Below the pieces are notes generated by a model. The model had not been told where the DNA came from. It saw nothing but the letters and a program-made list of their open reading frames with translations, and ran no database searches. From Nymphaea colorata (Eukaryota; Streptophyta; Magnoliopsida; Nymphaeales; Nymphaeaceae): a stretch of 64,000 nucleotides of DNA. This document shows, piece by piece, positions 46,600-61,286 of this stretch. The stretch's first letter is position 1. The number at the start of each line of letters is the position of its first letter. The translations under genes and the position numbers were made by a program. The DNA lies in the NCBI RefSeq assembly GCF_008831285.2, contig NC_045151.1:11026571-11090570 (forward strand). The letters are read 5' to 3'.

Positions 46600-49310
46600 G
46601 ATTCTATGTGTGTTCCTGGTTGAGACGATCAGCACTGATCTTAATATTTCTTCATTTGGATGATGATCACCTCACCCTCTATTTCTTTGGATAAGGGAGC
46701 ACTTGGGTCGAGTCCTCATTTCTTCCATTGTGGCAATCCAATCTCCTTATCTATAAGTCTCAGCTTGCTTTTGGGAGTATGAAATCTTGGACCAAGGAGA
46801 ACATCTTTCATCAATATATCAGCCACCTGCTTGTTCATTTTAATATGCTTCATTTTTAATTATTTGTTGGCCACTTTTTCGGGAACAAAGTGGAATCTAT
46901 TTGAATATGTTTAGTGCAAGCATCAAAAACTTGATTTGGCTCACATATTATTTCACTAGAGAATAGGTTTTCCTTTAATGGTTCTCGATTCATGCAACAA
47001 TTTTTTGTAACCATATTAGCTTTGATAGATCATGTGCCATGGATTCTGTACTCTACTTGATTTGAGTATGTTATTTACACCCCGCTCAGACTTTAAAAAA
47101 TTAAAAAATATAGATATAACATTTAAAAATTTCAGTTTAACATATATAAAAAATATGAAAAATTCTATTTCCGTGCTTGTTAAAAATTTCAAATGGATAT
47201 TTCAAATGGATGCTGCATGGTTCCTTTTAGGTAGAGTAGGATTCTTTTGACATCACTCAATGTTTTATGGTGGGTTTGTGCATAATCTGATAGCCTATTC
47301 CTTACTAAAAATGTCATATTGGGTCAAGTTAAATTGACATATTTTACTAATCCCAGTTTACTCTTTCCAAATTTTCATCAACAAGAACTTCTCCATTAAA
47401 CCTGGATAAGGCAACAATATGAGTAGCAGGAATGAGACATGAGTTTGATTTTCCATGTGAACTGTGACTAAAACATCCCTGATGTATTTCCTTTGGGGTA
47501 AATAAGTTTGGTTCATTCTCCATGGACCTCAACTCCAATGAGATAATGTAATGGTTAAGAACATTTATAGAAAATTCCTGCCCAAATTGAGAAATAATTT
47601 ACATTTCTTGTGGATGGTTCATAGTAATTATAATATTATATCATATGTAAGGATGAAAATCATAATCTTTCGTGCGGCCTTAATAAACATGTACACGACT
47701 CCTTGAACCCATTGTGATAAGTTGGACTTAGTTTCAAACCAAGCCCTATGGGGCCATGGGCTTGTTTTAAGCCATAAATAGTCTTCTTGGGTGACATAAT
47801 GAAATAAACTTGAATTCCAAATCAAAGAGGCTAAATCATGAAAACTTTTTGTTTTGAAGCTTCATTTAGAAAGGCATTATTCACATCTATCAAACGCATA
47901 GTCCACTCCCTTTTCTATACCATGTGGCAAGAATGCGGCTTAAACTTGGAGATATAGTCTACCCAATTGCCTTTTTATTTTATAGACCAATTTGTGTCCA
48001 ACAATATTAGTTCCTCCTTGGGATGAAATGAGATACTGGGATGATTTTCAATGGAGACAAATAGAATCGATTTCATTTTACATAGGCAAACCCATAGTTT
48101 GTCATTCTAAGCCTATTACAAAATTGGTTGGTAGAATTAGTTCTTCCTCAGATTCAAGAACATAGATTTTGGGTGTTCTTGTCCAATCCTGAGATTTGAT
48201 TATCATAGGATGGGTATGAATTGGTGTACTATTTCTTAGGTCACTTTAATCTGGGATGACAATTTCATGCACATCTTTGGAGCATTTGTGATTCCTACAC
48301 TAGACTTACCTTCATAAAAAGTTATTCTTGGATACTAATAGGTTTAGGCAACATGATTGAAATACTAAAATATATTTTAAGTATGTGATGGTGATCTTTC
48401 GACAACCATAGGCTGGCCTCTTTTTATGTCAGAGGAACCACATTTACTAAATAAAAAGAATTCTTCATTTGATATGATATGACTAGAAAAAAATTTGTTG
48501 TCTATAAGATCTATGAAGAGATAAGCAAGATTAACTATACCAAAAGAAGAACATGCTTTGGATTTAGGGACAAGCGTCAAAGTCCGATATAGTACCAAAA
48601 TGGGTAACAAATGCAGCCAAAAACATTAAGATAATGATATTATGGTTTCCTTTGAAATTATCTCTGATAAGGAGACATCATTTAGTTCAGAAAAGGAGAG
48701 TCAAATGATAATATAAATTGCAACATGAAAAGAATTAATGAAAGAATGATGATGGTTAGACACATGAATCCTCATGCTCAAATTGATGTGAGACAGGATA
48801 ATGCTCTCAATCAAGGTCATTTTTGTGTTGTATAAGGACATGAAAGATATCACTTAATCCACATCAATTTAAAGAAGTTTGTAAATTTTTTGATCAAAAA
48901 CTCCCCTCCAGAAGCATTATAAAAGATTTTTATCATGTGACCTGACTATTTTATCATAATGCATCAAAAATTCATGAGACAGGCAAAGGTATGCATCATA
49001 TTTGTGGAGAAAGATAAACAAGCCAGGTGAACAACAATAATCATTCACAATCAACAAGTATGAATTGAATCCTCACCAATAATAGGTTGTGGCTGGGCCC
49101 GACAGCTCAATGTAAATCAAAGCAAGAGATCCAAATCTATGAAAGTATTTGCAATATAGAATTGAAATTTATGCATTTTTCTTGGAACAACTTGAGTGAA
49201 AATCCATCTTGCTAGTCAATATGTACTAGTTTACTTTTGTTGATAGATACATGTTTTCAAGCTAGAATGACCAACTGTTCGCAGCTTACCCCTTTTTCAA
49301 ACAAGGTCGA
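46600..49310 (-). pseudogene. Ty1/copia pol relic (integrase, RT, RNase H)
   Basis: Reading the minus strand from 49310 to 46600 gives copia pol in order. Integrase: ATTYYW, YLLIVNDYCC, ASGGEFLIKKFTNFF and SCPYTTQK (about 49100-48780), with the catalytic positions degraded. RT: GTNIVGHKLVYKIKR (about 47990), DVNNAFLNEASKQKVFM (about 47880), YGLKQA (about 47770) and RAWFETKSNL. Later, LRSMENEPNLFTPKEIHQG with FNGEVLVDEN (47538-47347), then VKYVNLTRP-like sequence and VKRILLYLKGTMQHPFE (about 47260-47150). RNase H end: KMNKQVADILMKDVLLGPRF (about 46850-46780). The expected YVDD box is reduced to a LTYDIIL-like remnant. Many stops; no LTRs recognised. It is separate from, and opposite in strand to, the copia relic at 1-1730. 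Confidence 0.82.
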
Positions 49311-51985
49311 AATGCAAATCAGCAAAATTCTTTTAAAATTGAGGGTTTTGAGAAAAAAATTTTAAGAGAAAGGGATCCACCCGTCGGTACGAGATCCAAC
49401 CGTTTCAGCTGCCTTTAACAGGAGTAATTGGATCAATGACTAAGGATCACTTTGATCATGTATGAGTTATTGATGCAAATCCTATATGCTTTTGCATTGA
49501 GGTTCTGAATTCAAGAACCAAAGTGATTTGTTGGATTCAAGAACCAAAGTTCATATTGAAGAAGTGATTCAAACTTATTTTGAAAGTGAATTCCTTTGAT
49601 TTGAAGATTGAAGGGTTTTTAAATTGATTTAAAAACCTTTGTTTTGGTGTCATTTGATTTGAAATCCACAATTCTTAGATTTTGAAGATTTGAGATTGAG
49701 TTCTTTGTTGTGAACTCAATATGATTCATGAGTTGAAATGATGATCATCTTATGATCAACTTTTAGAAAAATAGCTAAGTTTCCTTAGCAAACAAAATTG
49801 ATTTTGAGTTCTTCTTTTGCCAAATCGTGTGATTTGGTTAGGTAGAGTTTATTCTTTTGATAGAACATATGTTCCAAATTATTAGAAAACATATTGTTTT
49901 CTAAACATATTTTAGCAAATATTGTGAATGCATTGCTTGTGTTTTCTTTTGAAGTTAAGTGAATGCAATATGACTTGGTTACTTTTTGCAACTCAAATTT
50001 GAATCACTTAATTTCTTGAGAATGTGCATGTGGTGCTATTGATTTTAAGTGAAAGTGAATGCATGGAATAGAAAGGAAAACTATATGAGACATTCATCCT
50101 TCTCTCTCTCATAATCTCTCAAAATTCATTCATATGAAACATTCATTCTTCGTTCTCTCATAATCTCTCAATGTCCATTCATTGTAATTACATTTCATAC
50201 ATGCTACACATAAAGATTGATTTTAATTAAAGTGTAGGACTTTCTCTAAATGTGCTTATTATATTATTAAGCACATGAATTAGAGATGCAGTCCACACAA
50301 GCTTGAGTCATAGATGAGAAACTCAAAACAATTAAGAATTAGGCAAATGAGGATGAAATCAAACTTTAAAATATAGAGAAAACGTGGATATCATCATTTT
50401 CCCTCAAAATTGTTATAAAAATCAGATTTTATTCTGATTTAAATGGATTAAAATTAAAATATTGATTCTAAGAGTGTTCAACTTTTGGAAAATGATGAAA
50501 TTCAGTTTTACTCCATATGAACTAAGCATCAAGTTAGCAAAAATCATGTGCCACATGTTCTCATTCATGTCATGGAGTTCTAAGAACCTTTTTTTCTCCT
50601 CAAACTCAAACAAATTTTATATTCTTGTCCTAGAAGAACCATTCATTTCTTGAACTATTAAAACACTTTTGATCTTGTTCTTCAAGGGATATAAAGATTA
50701 GAATTTTTGAAGCATTCTTGAGACTCAATTAATCAAATGTAAGTCTGAAAATTGGTGAATGAAATTAGAAATTTCTAAAAGGTTTTTAGAGAGCCGACTA
50801 GGTTGACTTAAAACGATTTTATTGTTCTTCAAAATATAGCCACTTTGTGGCTGAAAATTGACATCTCAAATATATAAAATTTGACATTCTTAAGATAATT
50901 TCTATAAAGCATGGTTTAATTTCATCAACTTCTATACATTTTATGTATGAATTACTGAAATTAAGTAAAAATAAAATGAAAATGATTTCATAGCCTTGCA
51001 TTATGAAAATCAACAAAATGATCACCCTTCTTAAAGTCCAGTTTGGAAACATGTTCCAACCTGATTTTAAAAGAGGAAAATGATTTTTAACAAGAGATTG
51101 CACATATATATATTTAACAAGTTTGGAAACTCTAGAAACCAAACTATCTTTTTTAGAGTTTGAAATACTTTTCAAGGAAGGAGAAATAGAAGGAGGAAGA
51201 GGCAAAGAAATGAGTTTTTCTAAACAAAGCCCCTTGTCTCCTTTGAGGGGCATTTCAAACTCTCAATAAAACAAATTGGTTTTCAATATTTTCAAGTTAA
51301 TTTCCACTATTTGATCTCTTTGAAATCAACAGCAGAAATGGTTTCAATTAAGTCTAGTAGATGAGGGTCTGGTAGCTAAACTTTCCAATACATACATACA
51401 CATCAAGAATGAGAGACCAACAACTACCAAACCTTCATATGCCAAACTTAATGGCCACATTTTATTAGGTATTGGAGATTAAGTTGAAGAAGAAAGAAGT
51501 GAAGCTAGACTGAAATATCCCTCAAAGAAGGAAGAAAATGAGTTTCCTTAATGGTGACCCTACTTCCTTTTGAGTTATATTTCAGTCTCTACTATGTATA
51601 ACTTAGCTTTATTTTTTAATTTAATCTCCACTATCTGATCTCCTTGAAATTGACGGCCCAAACAATCCCCATTAGCTCTGACATGAGAGTTTAGTAGCTA
51701 CCAATTATGTAAATAGGAAAATTGAAATAAACTGGTTATCCCTATGACCAAATGGTAATTTTCTATTTTGTGTCAGTAAAACCATCGCCAAATTGTTAGA
51801 TGTTAGGTGTAGCCGAATAGTTAAAATTTAAAAATGTCACTAAATAATATCAAATAAGCATTAGTGATGATTTATAGTGCAATGGTTCATAGTATTAGCA
51901 ATGATTTGTAGCCTTTTTGGAACAAATTTTTAATTTTTAGTCATCCACTAATATCTTGGATCTTGGTAGAACTGAAATTCTCATT
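49311..51985. other. Unassigned AT-rich stretch
   Basis: No known domain in any frame. The longest frame is 144 codons on the minus strand (50819-51253), with no recognised family. Words such as ttgatttgaa, gattgaag and caagaaccaaag recur between 49480 and 49760. The blocks near 51300-51600 share tttccactatttgatctctttgaaat / tctccactatctgatctccttgaaat and toward-the-end phrases, indicating a diverged local duplication (about 51298-51370 and 51630-51700). Part of this may be 5' sequence or LTR of the adjacent minus-strand copia relic. Confidence 0.4.
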
Positions 51986-51988
51986 TAT

Positions 51989-52034
51989 GTACACACACAC
52001 ACATACCCATATATATGTGTGTGTGTGTGTGTGT

Positions 52035-52081
<47 letters not shown>
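51989..52081. repeat. Compound (AC)n-(GT)n-(GA)n microsatellite
   Basis: The tract acacacacacacat leads into atatatgtgtgtgtgtgt and then about 23 GA units with one interruption. Confidence 0.95.
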
Positions 52082-52084
<3 letters not shown>

Positions 52085-52388
52085 GTTGCAAGTTAAAGTA
52101 AACTTAGGGTTAGTTAAAGGACGAAAACTAAAATTATACACATTGCAAAGACAATATAAATGTAGTCATCTCCAAATTGACATGTCCTAACAATACCTTG
52201 ATTTTGAAATTTTCTAAAAATATTTTCTGTGCATTGACAAAGCAGTACGTATACAATGCCATCCTTAAACTAACCTATCTTTTTCTGATGTCATCCAAAT
52301 GAAACACAGTCAATTGTTGTCACATTCATCACATATTACTTTTAGTAGTTTAGAGAATAGTGCCCTATAGTTCTCAAATAGGCAATGT

Positions 52389-52439
<51 letters not shown>

Positions 52440-53569
52440 GACATGAAAAAGCGATAAAGGAAAAGTAAATGGTATGGTAATTTTATGTTAAGAGCACTTA
52501 GCACAACTGAAGTAATAACTTTTACACGATAAAAGCATTTAGTGCAACTTAAGTAACAAGCAGTGACATTTTTTTTTGACTGACAATACTATAACTAATT
52601 ACAAGTTAATGTTTCATGGTCAACCAGAAAACTTAGGCAAAAGATACCATATTTGATCCTTCATTTCAGAATTTTTAAACACGAGCATTACCCATTCAAA
52701 TTAGGCACTATTCTAATTTGGTTCCACGGCAGTGGGTTTAGGTTATCCAATTTAACATGTAGATCCAACAAATTCTAGGTATCACTCAGGTTTTCCAATA
52801 TAAATTATTGGAGTACTTGCATTTGAGAAAATGTTGGATTACACTGTAGAAATGATAAGAAATCAAACAAAAATATCATTTTCACTTGTATTTCAAACCA
52901 CAAATGGCTGTTGTTGCTAAAGGTAGCAACTCTGTTTAAGTTCCCAAAAGAGATCTAACAAGACAAGTTTGGACTAAAATTAATTCCTATTGGAGATGGG
53001 GAAGCCTCCACTATTAATTTTCTCACCATGTTTGGCCATTTCAAGGAGGTTTCTGATTGGAGTATGAGTAAATAAAAATCGAATAGGGTTCCTTTTAACG
53101 TGGATGGACGATGGTTGACTGAGATGCACAATACTTTTGGGTTGGGTGTTTGTTTCCCTTCACATACCCGGAATTTTTATATTTGTGTGTAAGTTTCTGT
53201 ATGGTAATTTTATATTTTGAACCTAATTGTTAAAAAATAGGTAAAAAATTGTAATGTTAGCATGTACACTTGCACCTTGGCCCGAAAAAGCCCACTTAGA
53301 GCTATCTCTTACAAAAGGAGCTAGTGCTCCTTTAAACTTCATCAACCAATGTAAATTCACACTCTATAGTTGCCTATCCATCATGTTCATGTTTTTTTCA
53401 TCCATCTAGTATTTTCCTTTCTTACCTCTCTAATTGTCTTTTAGGATAAAAAAGCCTCAAATACATGCCTTTTTTGATGTTCTTTCTTCTTATTTGTTTT
53501 TCTTTTCAATTTAGGGCCCTATTTGCATTCAAACGGCAACAAACATTATGTTAATAATATTTTGTCTTA
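52082..53569. other. Unassigned AT-rich stretch with (AT)n
   Basis: No gene was recognised. It contains an uninterrupted (AT)n tract at 52391-52436. Confidence 0.4.
52391..52436. repeat. (AT)n microsatellite
   Basis: About 23 AT units without interruption. Confidence 0.97.
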
Positions 53570-53570
53570 T

Positions 53571-56428
<2,858 letters not shown>

Positions 56429-57650
56429 AAAATGCAATTATTGTATCAATATTTATAAAGGTAGTGTAGAAAGAATAAAAAAGCATCTATCAATGACTCA
56501 TAAAGTGTTGCATTTTGCAAGGATGCACCAGTAGATGTAATATAATTTTTTTTAAAATTACCTAGAATCAAGGTTTATCGAAAAAACAAATAAGAACAAT
56601 CTCTAGTTGTCTACAAATGAAACAGGAAAGGGTACTGGTTATACTTCTTCATATGTTAGTCAAATGAAAAGTTCAAATGACCTTGATTAATTTTTAACTT
56701 CAGGATCAGGACAAAAAATCATGTATCGTGCCTTCAGAAAGGATGCAAAAAGAAAAAGTTTGTGTTTTAAGAGAAAAGTCTTTCTTTGCAAATGCTTTGT
56801 CATTTAACTTATGTAATAGTTCATGTTTTGTATTTATATTTGAAATTGAAAATAAAGGTTGATGAATGAAGCCACCAAGCTATCATGAGATGAAAACTTG
56901 GATCTTAAAAGAAGAAGTTGAGAGTACCAAAAGCATGTGAGGGGAGTATAAGAAATCATGGTCAAAAAGTGGTTGTACCCTAATGACATATAGTTGGATT
57001 AATGGTAAAGGTAAACACTTAATCAATTGTCTTGTAAATAATTACTTCAAATACAATTTTCCTAAAGTCCTATGACATTAGTGGAGTAAAGAAGACAATA
57101 GATAATCTAGAAAGTTATTTTTTGAAACAATTAAAGTAGGGTATTAAATATACTACAAAGCTGCATACATGAAGATAAAAGAGAAAACTTTTCAACATAG
57201 TTTTTGGGTTCATTGTACAAGACATTGTTTAGATTTAATACTTGAGGAACTGAAAATATGAATATATGCAAACAAACCTTAGACAAAGTAAATACAATTA
57301 TTACATTTATGTATGGGCATTTGTGGCCTTTAAATTTAATGAGAAAGTATGCAGATGATAAAGAACTGCTGCGGCTAGCTATTACTCACTTTGCAACTTA
57401 TTATCTTACTTTACAAAGCATCCTAACGGATCAGAAAGAACTGAAACATATGTTTTTATCTCTAGAGTTTCAAGAGAGTGACTATTATGTGAGGAATGCA
57501 AAAGGAAAGACAATAGCAAATATTGTTACAATAGATAAAAATTTTTGGAATCAATTGCTTATATTCTTAGTCACATTACCATTACTGAATGTTAACTATA
57601 AATTGTACAATGTGGATTGGTTTATGTTGTATGGATTTTGCAGATAAGTT
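56429..57650 (+). pseudogene. hAT transposase relic with BED finger and DUF659
   Basis: From 56429 the frame KCNYCINIYKGSVERIKKHL gives a clean BED zinc finger (C-x2-C then H). PPSYHEMKTWILKEEVESTK (about 56870-56930) and SGCTLMT with WINGKGKHLINCLVN (about 56970-57030) match the DUF659 region of plant hAT transposases. FWVHCTRHCLDLILEEL (about 57205-57250) is the conserved W-x-x-C-x-x-H-C segment. The following frames give LMRKYADDKELLRLAITHF and ATYYLTLQSILTDQKELKHM (57325-57450), normally R-P-A-x-T-R-F-A-T. The hATC domain is not visible. Stops and frameshifts occur throughout. Confidence 0.8.
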
Positions 57651-58765
57651 ACATGTAGATTGGACAATATCGTTAAAGGACAACATGGTTTCACTACATA
57701 CGTTTTTTTTTTGCATTTTAAAATTCAATCTTATTTTGTAAATGTAAAAGGTATTGTTTATGACAAGTTGACTTGGGGATTACCTCACAATAATCTTTTT
57801 CATGTAGAAAGTATTGCTATGACAAGTCAATGCCCCATATTTGTCTGAGTTGTTTTCATGTTCCAATATCAATTTCTGATTGAGGATTATGCAATATGTA
57901 TGCATATACGATATTGGTGTGTACATGTGATAACTAACTTAAGAAAATATATTTTTTCACATTGTTTTCTTTACTTACATACTAGTTATTTTAAGGGCTG
58001 TTCTTAATTTTAGCATTATTTTTATGGATACTATGTGCTTCATGATTTTTATCCCAAAGCTTATGCTTCAGTTCGTCTCAGGGCAGTCTGCCTTGCTTCA
58101 TAGGCTTAGCACTTCCTTTGGTTTGCCTCATTGCATTGAATAACATCGCATAAAAGTCTGATGCTGAAGATTGAAGAGGCAATTTATATGTCTTAGAAGG
58201 ACGTGAGGTCAATAGCTCCCCCCTTGCTATTAGTTTCCATAGAAGCATGAAAAATTGAAAGAGAAAGAACATAAAAAAGCAAACTCATGTAGAAAACAAG
58301 GCTTAATCTAAAGAGAAGTTATTGAAAATGTAGAACTAAGTACTAGAAAGCTTATTTGAATATTGAAATGGCATTATTATTCATATTCTTAAAAATTTTC
58401 CAATGGATAAGCATGGGTTAGTTCATTGTAGTCAAAATGTCACATTGACTACATATGATTAGAATACAAATTTGTAAATATAGTACTTTTGCATAGCATA
58501 TTATGAGGTTATGTATTCATATTCCACACGTGAAACAATGATGTCATTGTTAGTCTAATAACTACTAACTAGTCAAGCTTTCGGTTATCTATGCATAACA
58601 AATTTCAGTAAGTATTTTTTTTTTCACATTTTTGTTTTCTTTGTTGTAGACTCTAGTACAGCATGCAGTTATCTTAGTTTAATGGTTAGTCATCAGTGTT
58701 AATGAGTATGTTAACTTTTTTATTTAGTGATTATGATAGATATGGGTAGTGCTTTAAACTTAGTT
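57651..58765. other. Unassigned stretch between two hAT relics
   Basis: AT-rich DNA with no recognised domain. A moderately GC-richer patch at about 58080-58270 has a 64-codon minus-strand frame without family resemblance. It may include the 3' end of the first relic and the 5' end of the second. Confidence 0.35.
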
Positions 58766-59765
58766 GCAAAAAATGAAAGATCCTAGATGGAATTATTGTG
58801 TTTGTTGACAAGAAAAGGAAAAAGATTTTGTGCATATGTTGTTAGAAGAAGATGTCAATGCTAATATGTTAAAACATCGTCTTGCACATATAAAAGTCAA
58901 ATCAAATCTTGTAACAACTTGGAGCCAAAAGTTAAAAAAGGAAAATGTTTGAAAAATTCATGGGGCATACAACTTTAAAATTGAAATGAAAATTAGGGGA
59001 CAAGAAATGACATGTGATTTAAATTCTAATGAAGACAATGAAAATGATGTAATGAGGTTAATGTGAAGAAATGAAAAGATATTCTAGAGTCATCAGGTGA
59101 AGGTGGATTGGTGCATAGTTTGACAAGGCCAGCTTCAAATAAATAATTTGGTGATCAACAAATAGCTAAGTATAAAACTTTGAGGCAATTAAATTTGAAA
59201 GAAGAATTCGACAAGCAAACATGAAAAAGTACATGTGCAGCCATTTCGATGTTTTTTTATCATTTTGTAATTCTATTTAATGCAGCTATTTCACCTTATT
59301 CCATTAAACTAGTACATGTTGTAGGCGAAGGTAGACCTAATTTGAAGCCTTTGAGTTGTGAAGAAATTGCTAAGTTTTTGAATAAAGAGATAAAGCATAT
59401 TGAGACATCAATAAAATATCTCAAAGGAACATAGAGCTCAACTGATTGCACTATAATGATTGACAACTGACAAGACAATATAAGTAGAACTTAGTTGATG
59501 CATCTGACATCATGAAAGATACAAATAAATATATTCATGATGTTGCAAAGAATTATAGTATAAATTGTCAAAGAGAAGGTGGTGGAAGTAACCATTAACT
59601 ATCTTTAATTTTTTGTTGACTTTGATATTTTTAATATTTTACTATTTTAAAGTTGAATTGATGAATTTATTACATTTAGACTTGACATACTTTTTAATTG
59701 CTGATAATGCTGCCAATTCTACCATCAAACAGTTATTGGGAAAGGAAGTTTGATTTGTGATTCCC
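58766..59765 (+). pseudogene. Second BED/DUF659 hAT transposase relic
   Basis: From 58766: KDPRWNYCVC, then VDKKRKKILCICC and, one frame over, EEDVNANMLKHRLAHIK, a broken BED zinc finger. AISMFFYHFVILFNAAISPY (about 59240-59300), GEGRPNLKPLSCEEIAKFLN (about 59325-59390) and DCTIMIDN (about 59446) match the DUF659 block of plant hAT transposases. LIADNAANSTIKQLLGKEV (about 59695-59750) corresponds to the D-N-A-x-N segment. Sequence similarity ends near a poly-C tract. It lies head-to-tail with the relic at 56429-57650 but belongs to a different or diverged subfamily, since the matching blocks (PPSYHE versus PLSCEE, for instance) differ strongly. Confidence 0.78.
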
Positions 59766-59794
59766 CCCCACCCCCCCCCCCCCCCCCCCCCCCC
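59763..59794. repeat. Poly-C tract
   Basis: 32 bases, all C except one A. Long C-runs are uncommon in AT-rich plant DNA. It follows the end of the hAT relic directly. Its exact length is prone to sequencing error. Confidence 0.9.
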
Positions 59795-59977
59795 TTGACC
59801 AATGGATTAATTGGTGGTCGCTTCCCAAACTTGAGACCTTAATAAAAGTTACAAAGGTATGTTGCCAAGTGGTTGCCTAGAGGAAAGAGAAAGGACTGGT
59901 GGAGATGATAGTATGACCAGATCAAACAAGATACAGAACAGGGAGAGGTAGGGAAACAAATACTCTAATGTGAAAAG

Positions 59978-60070
59978 TAGGGCTGGGCATCAACCTGGCT
60001 CGTTCCAGCTCGACTCAATGGCCTGTAGCTCAGGCCCAAAGCCGGGCTGGCTATGTTTGGCCTGATTATA

Positions 60071-60107
<37 letters not shown>

Positions 60108-60188
60108 TAATGCCAGCCCGGCCCAGCCCAATAATTTATGGATCCAGCCCAACGCCCAAATTTATAGCCGGGCCCATGTCCACCCCTA
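59978..60188. mobile_element. hAT-type MITE with GGCCC-rich interior
   Basis: The element runs from tagggctgggcat to atgtccacccccta-like ends (written atgtccacccctaa in the sequence), that is, TAGGG...CCCTA with about 11 of 13 terminal bases inverted-complementary. It is flanked by gtgaaaag (59970-59977) and atggaaag (60189-60196), 6 of 8 matching, compatible with a decayed 8-bp hAT duplication. The interior is rich in gccgggctgg, ccagcccggcccagccc and similar words and carries an (AT)n run (60066-60106). Confidence 0.72.
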
Positions 60189-60339
60189 ATGGAAAGACAC
60201 ACTAGTTTTAATGACAGAAAACATTTTCTTCGGGAAGATAAGGATGAGAAATTTGAACTTCCATATTTTTATAACATTAAATGTCCCGAGTGACGTATCC
60301 ATCGGTTTACATATAACTATTAGAAAATATTCTAACTGC

Positions 60340-60650
60340 CAAAACGAAAAATCTAGAAATTTTGAAATTGGAATTGGTCCAATTAAACATAAAAAGAAGA
60401 ACAAAGTTTATGCATGAATTTCACTGATTAACAAATATATGTGCCCAAGAATCATAGCTCTTCACCAGTTTCAATAATTAAGCAGGGTTGGAGGTTGTGT
60501 CTAATTAAAGAATGGAGGGATGGATTTGACCTTAGCAGAAGGTGGGGTCATGGGTTTTGACCGTTTGAGCAAAAGTGGGTTAAGCGCGGATGTGGTTGCA
60601 CCAGGGCCAGAAGGGGTCACTTTTATGTTATGGACGTTGTGCATCGGAGC
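60340..60650 (+). repeat. Dispersed repeat, copy 2 (pairs with 44570-44905)
   Basis: Same order of shared blocks as in copy 1, starting at gaaattggaattggtccaat and continuing through gggttggaggttg, ctaattaaagaa, gatggattt, gttgcaccaggg and ggagcatttgaagg. Neither copy has a coding frame that is conserved in the other. Confidence 0.65.
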
Positions 60651-60834
60651 ATTTGAAGGACATTGAAGAGGGTGGATGCACCAGGACGTAATTGAAGGCT
60701 AAGCATGTTATTAGTTCCTCAATTTTATGTAAAGGAATTGAAAAAGGAAGATAGAAATAGGATCGGAAGTCTTCCCCTTTTTTGGTATTTTTATGTAACT
60801 TGGGATACATGTATATTTGAAATATATATGAAAA

Positions 60835-61286
60835 AAAATTCACTGACGCACGAAATAGCGTTAGTAACAGTAAAATATCTTTGCCAATGCGGACTACTCG
60901 CGTTAGTACACGTCAATCAATACGGACGTGAATGCTACTTCAGTAGAGATATGCCTTTACTGACATAATAGTCATGCTAATAATAGTTTTTTAGTGGCAT
61001 CTAGAAATTCTTTACTGTTGTCTAGGAAAGTGTCAGCAAAGATTTTCTGTGATGAAATTTCACACATGAGCAATGCATCTATACTGACGTTTCCCATGTG
61101 TCAGTAAGGTGGAACATGGCAATATGCTGACTAGAAGTGGACGTCGGTAATGCTTCAAGTAAAAACTTCCATGACAATATTTACATTGACGTTGGAATTG
61201 CGTCAGACGTAAGACCAATAAAGCTTTTACTGACGTCTGCCGAGTAACATTTTTTATGTCAGTAAAAGCGTGAAAATTTTGTAGCG
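60835..61286. mobile_element. CACTA-like subterminal repeat block, one end only
   Basis: Over 450 bp the word actgacgt and its inverse recur many times (ttcactgacgcacg, tttactgacata, atactgacgtttcc, ttactgacgtctgcc, gtcagtaaggtgg, gtcagtaaaagcg). The block ends at ttttgtagcg (61277-61286), close to the inverted CACTA terminus TTTTGTAGTG. The other terminus was not found, so this is probably a fragment or a MITE-like derivative of a CACTA family different from the two at 30223 and 37671. Confidence 0.55.

Noticed and set aside
50819-51253. 144-codon minus-strand frame as a gene
   Set aside because: No recognisable domain, AT-driven composition, and no supporting context.
51941-52190. Ser-Leu and Arg-Glu repeat proteins
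   Set aside because: Translations of the (GT)n-(GA)n microsatellite on the two strands.
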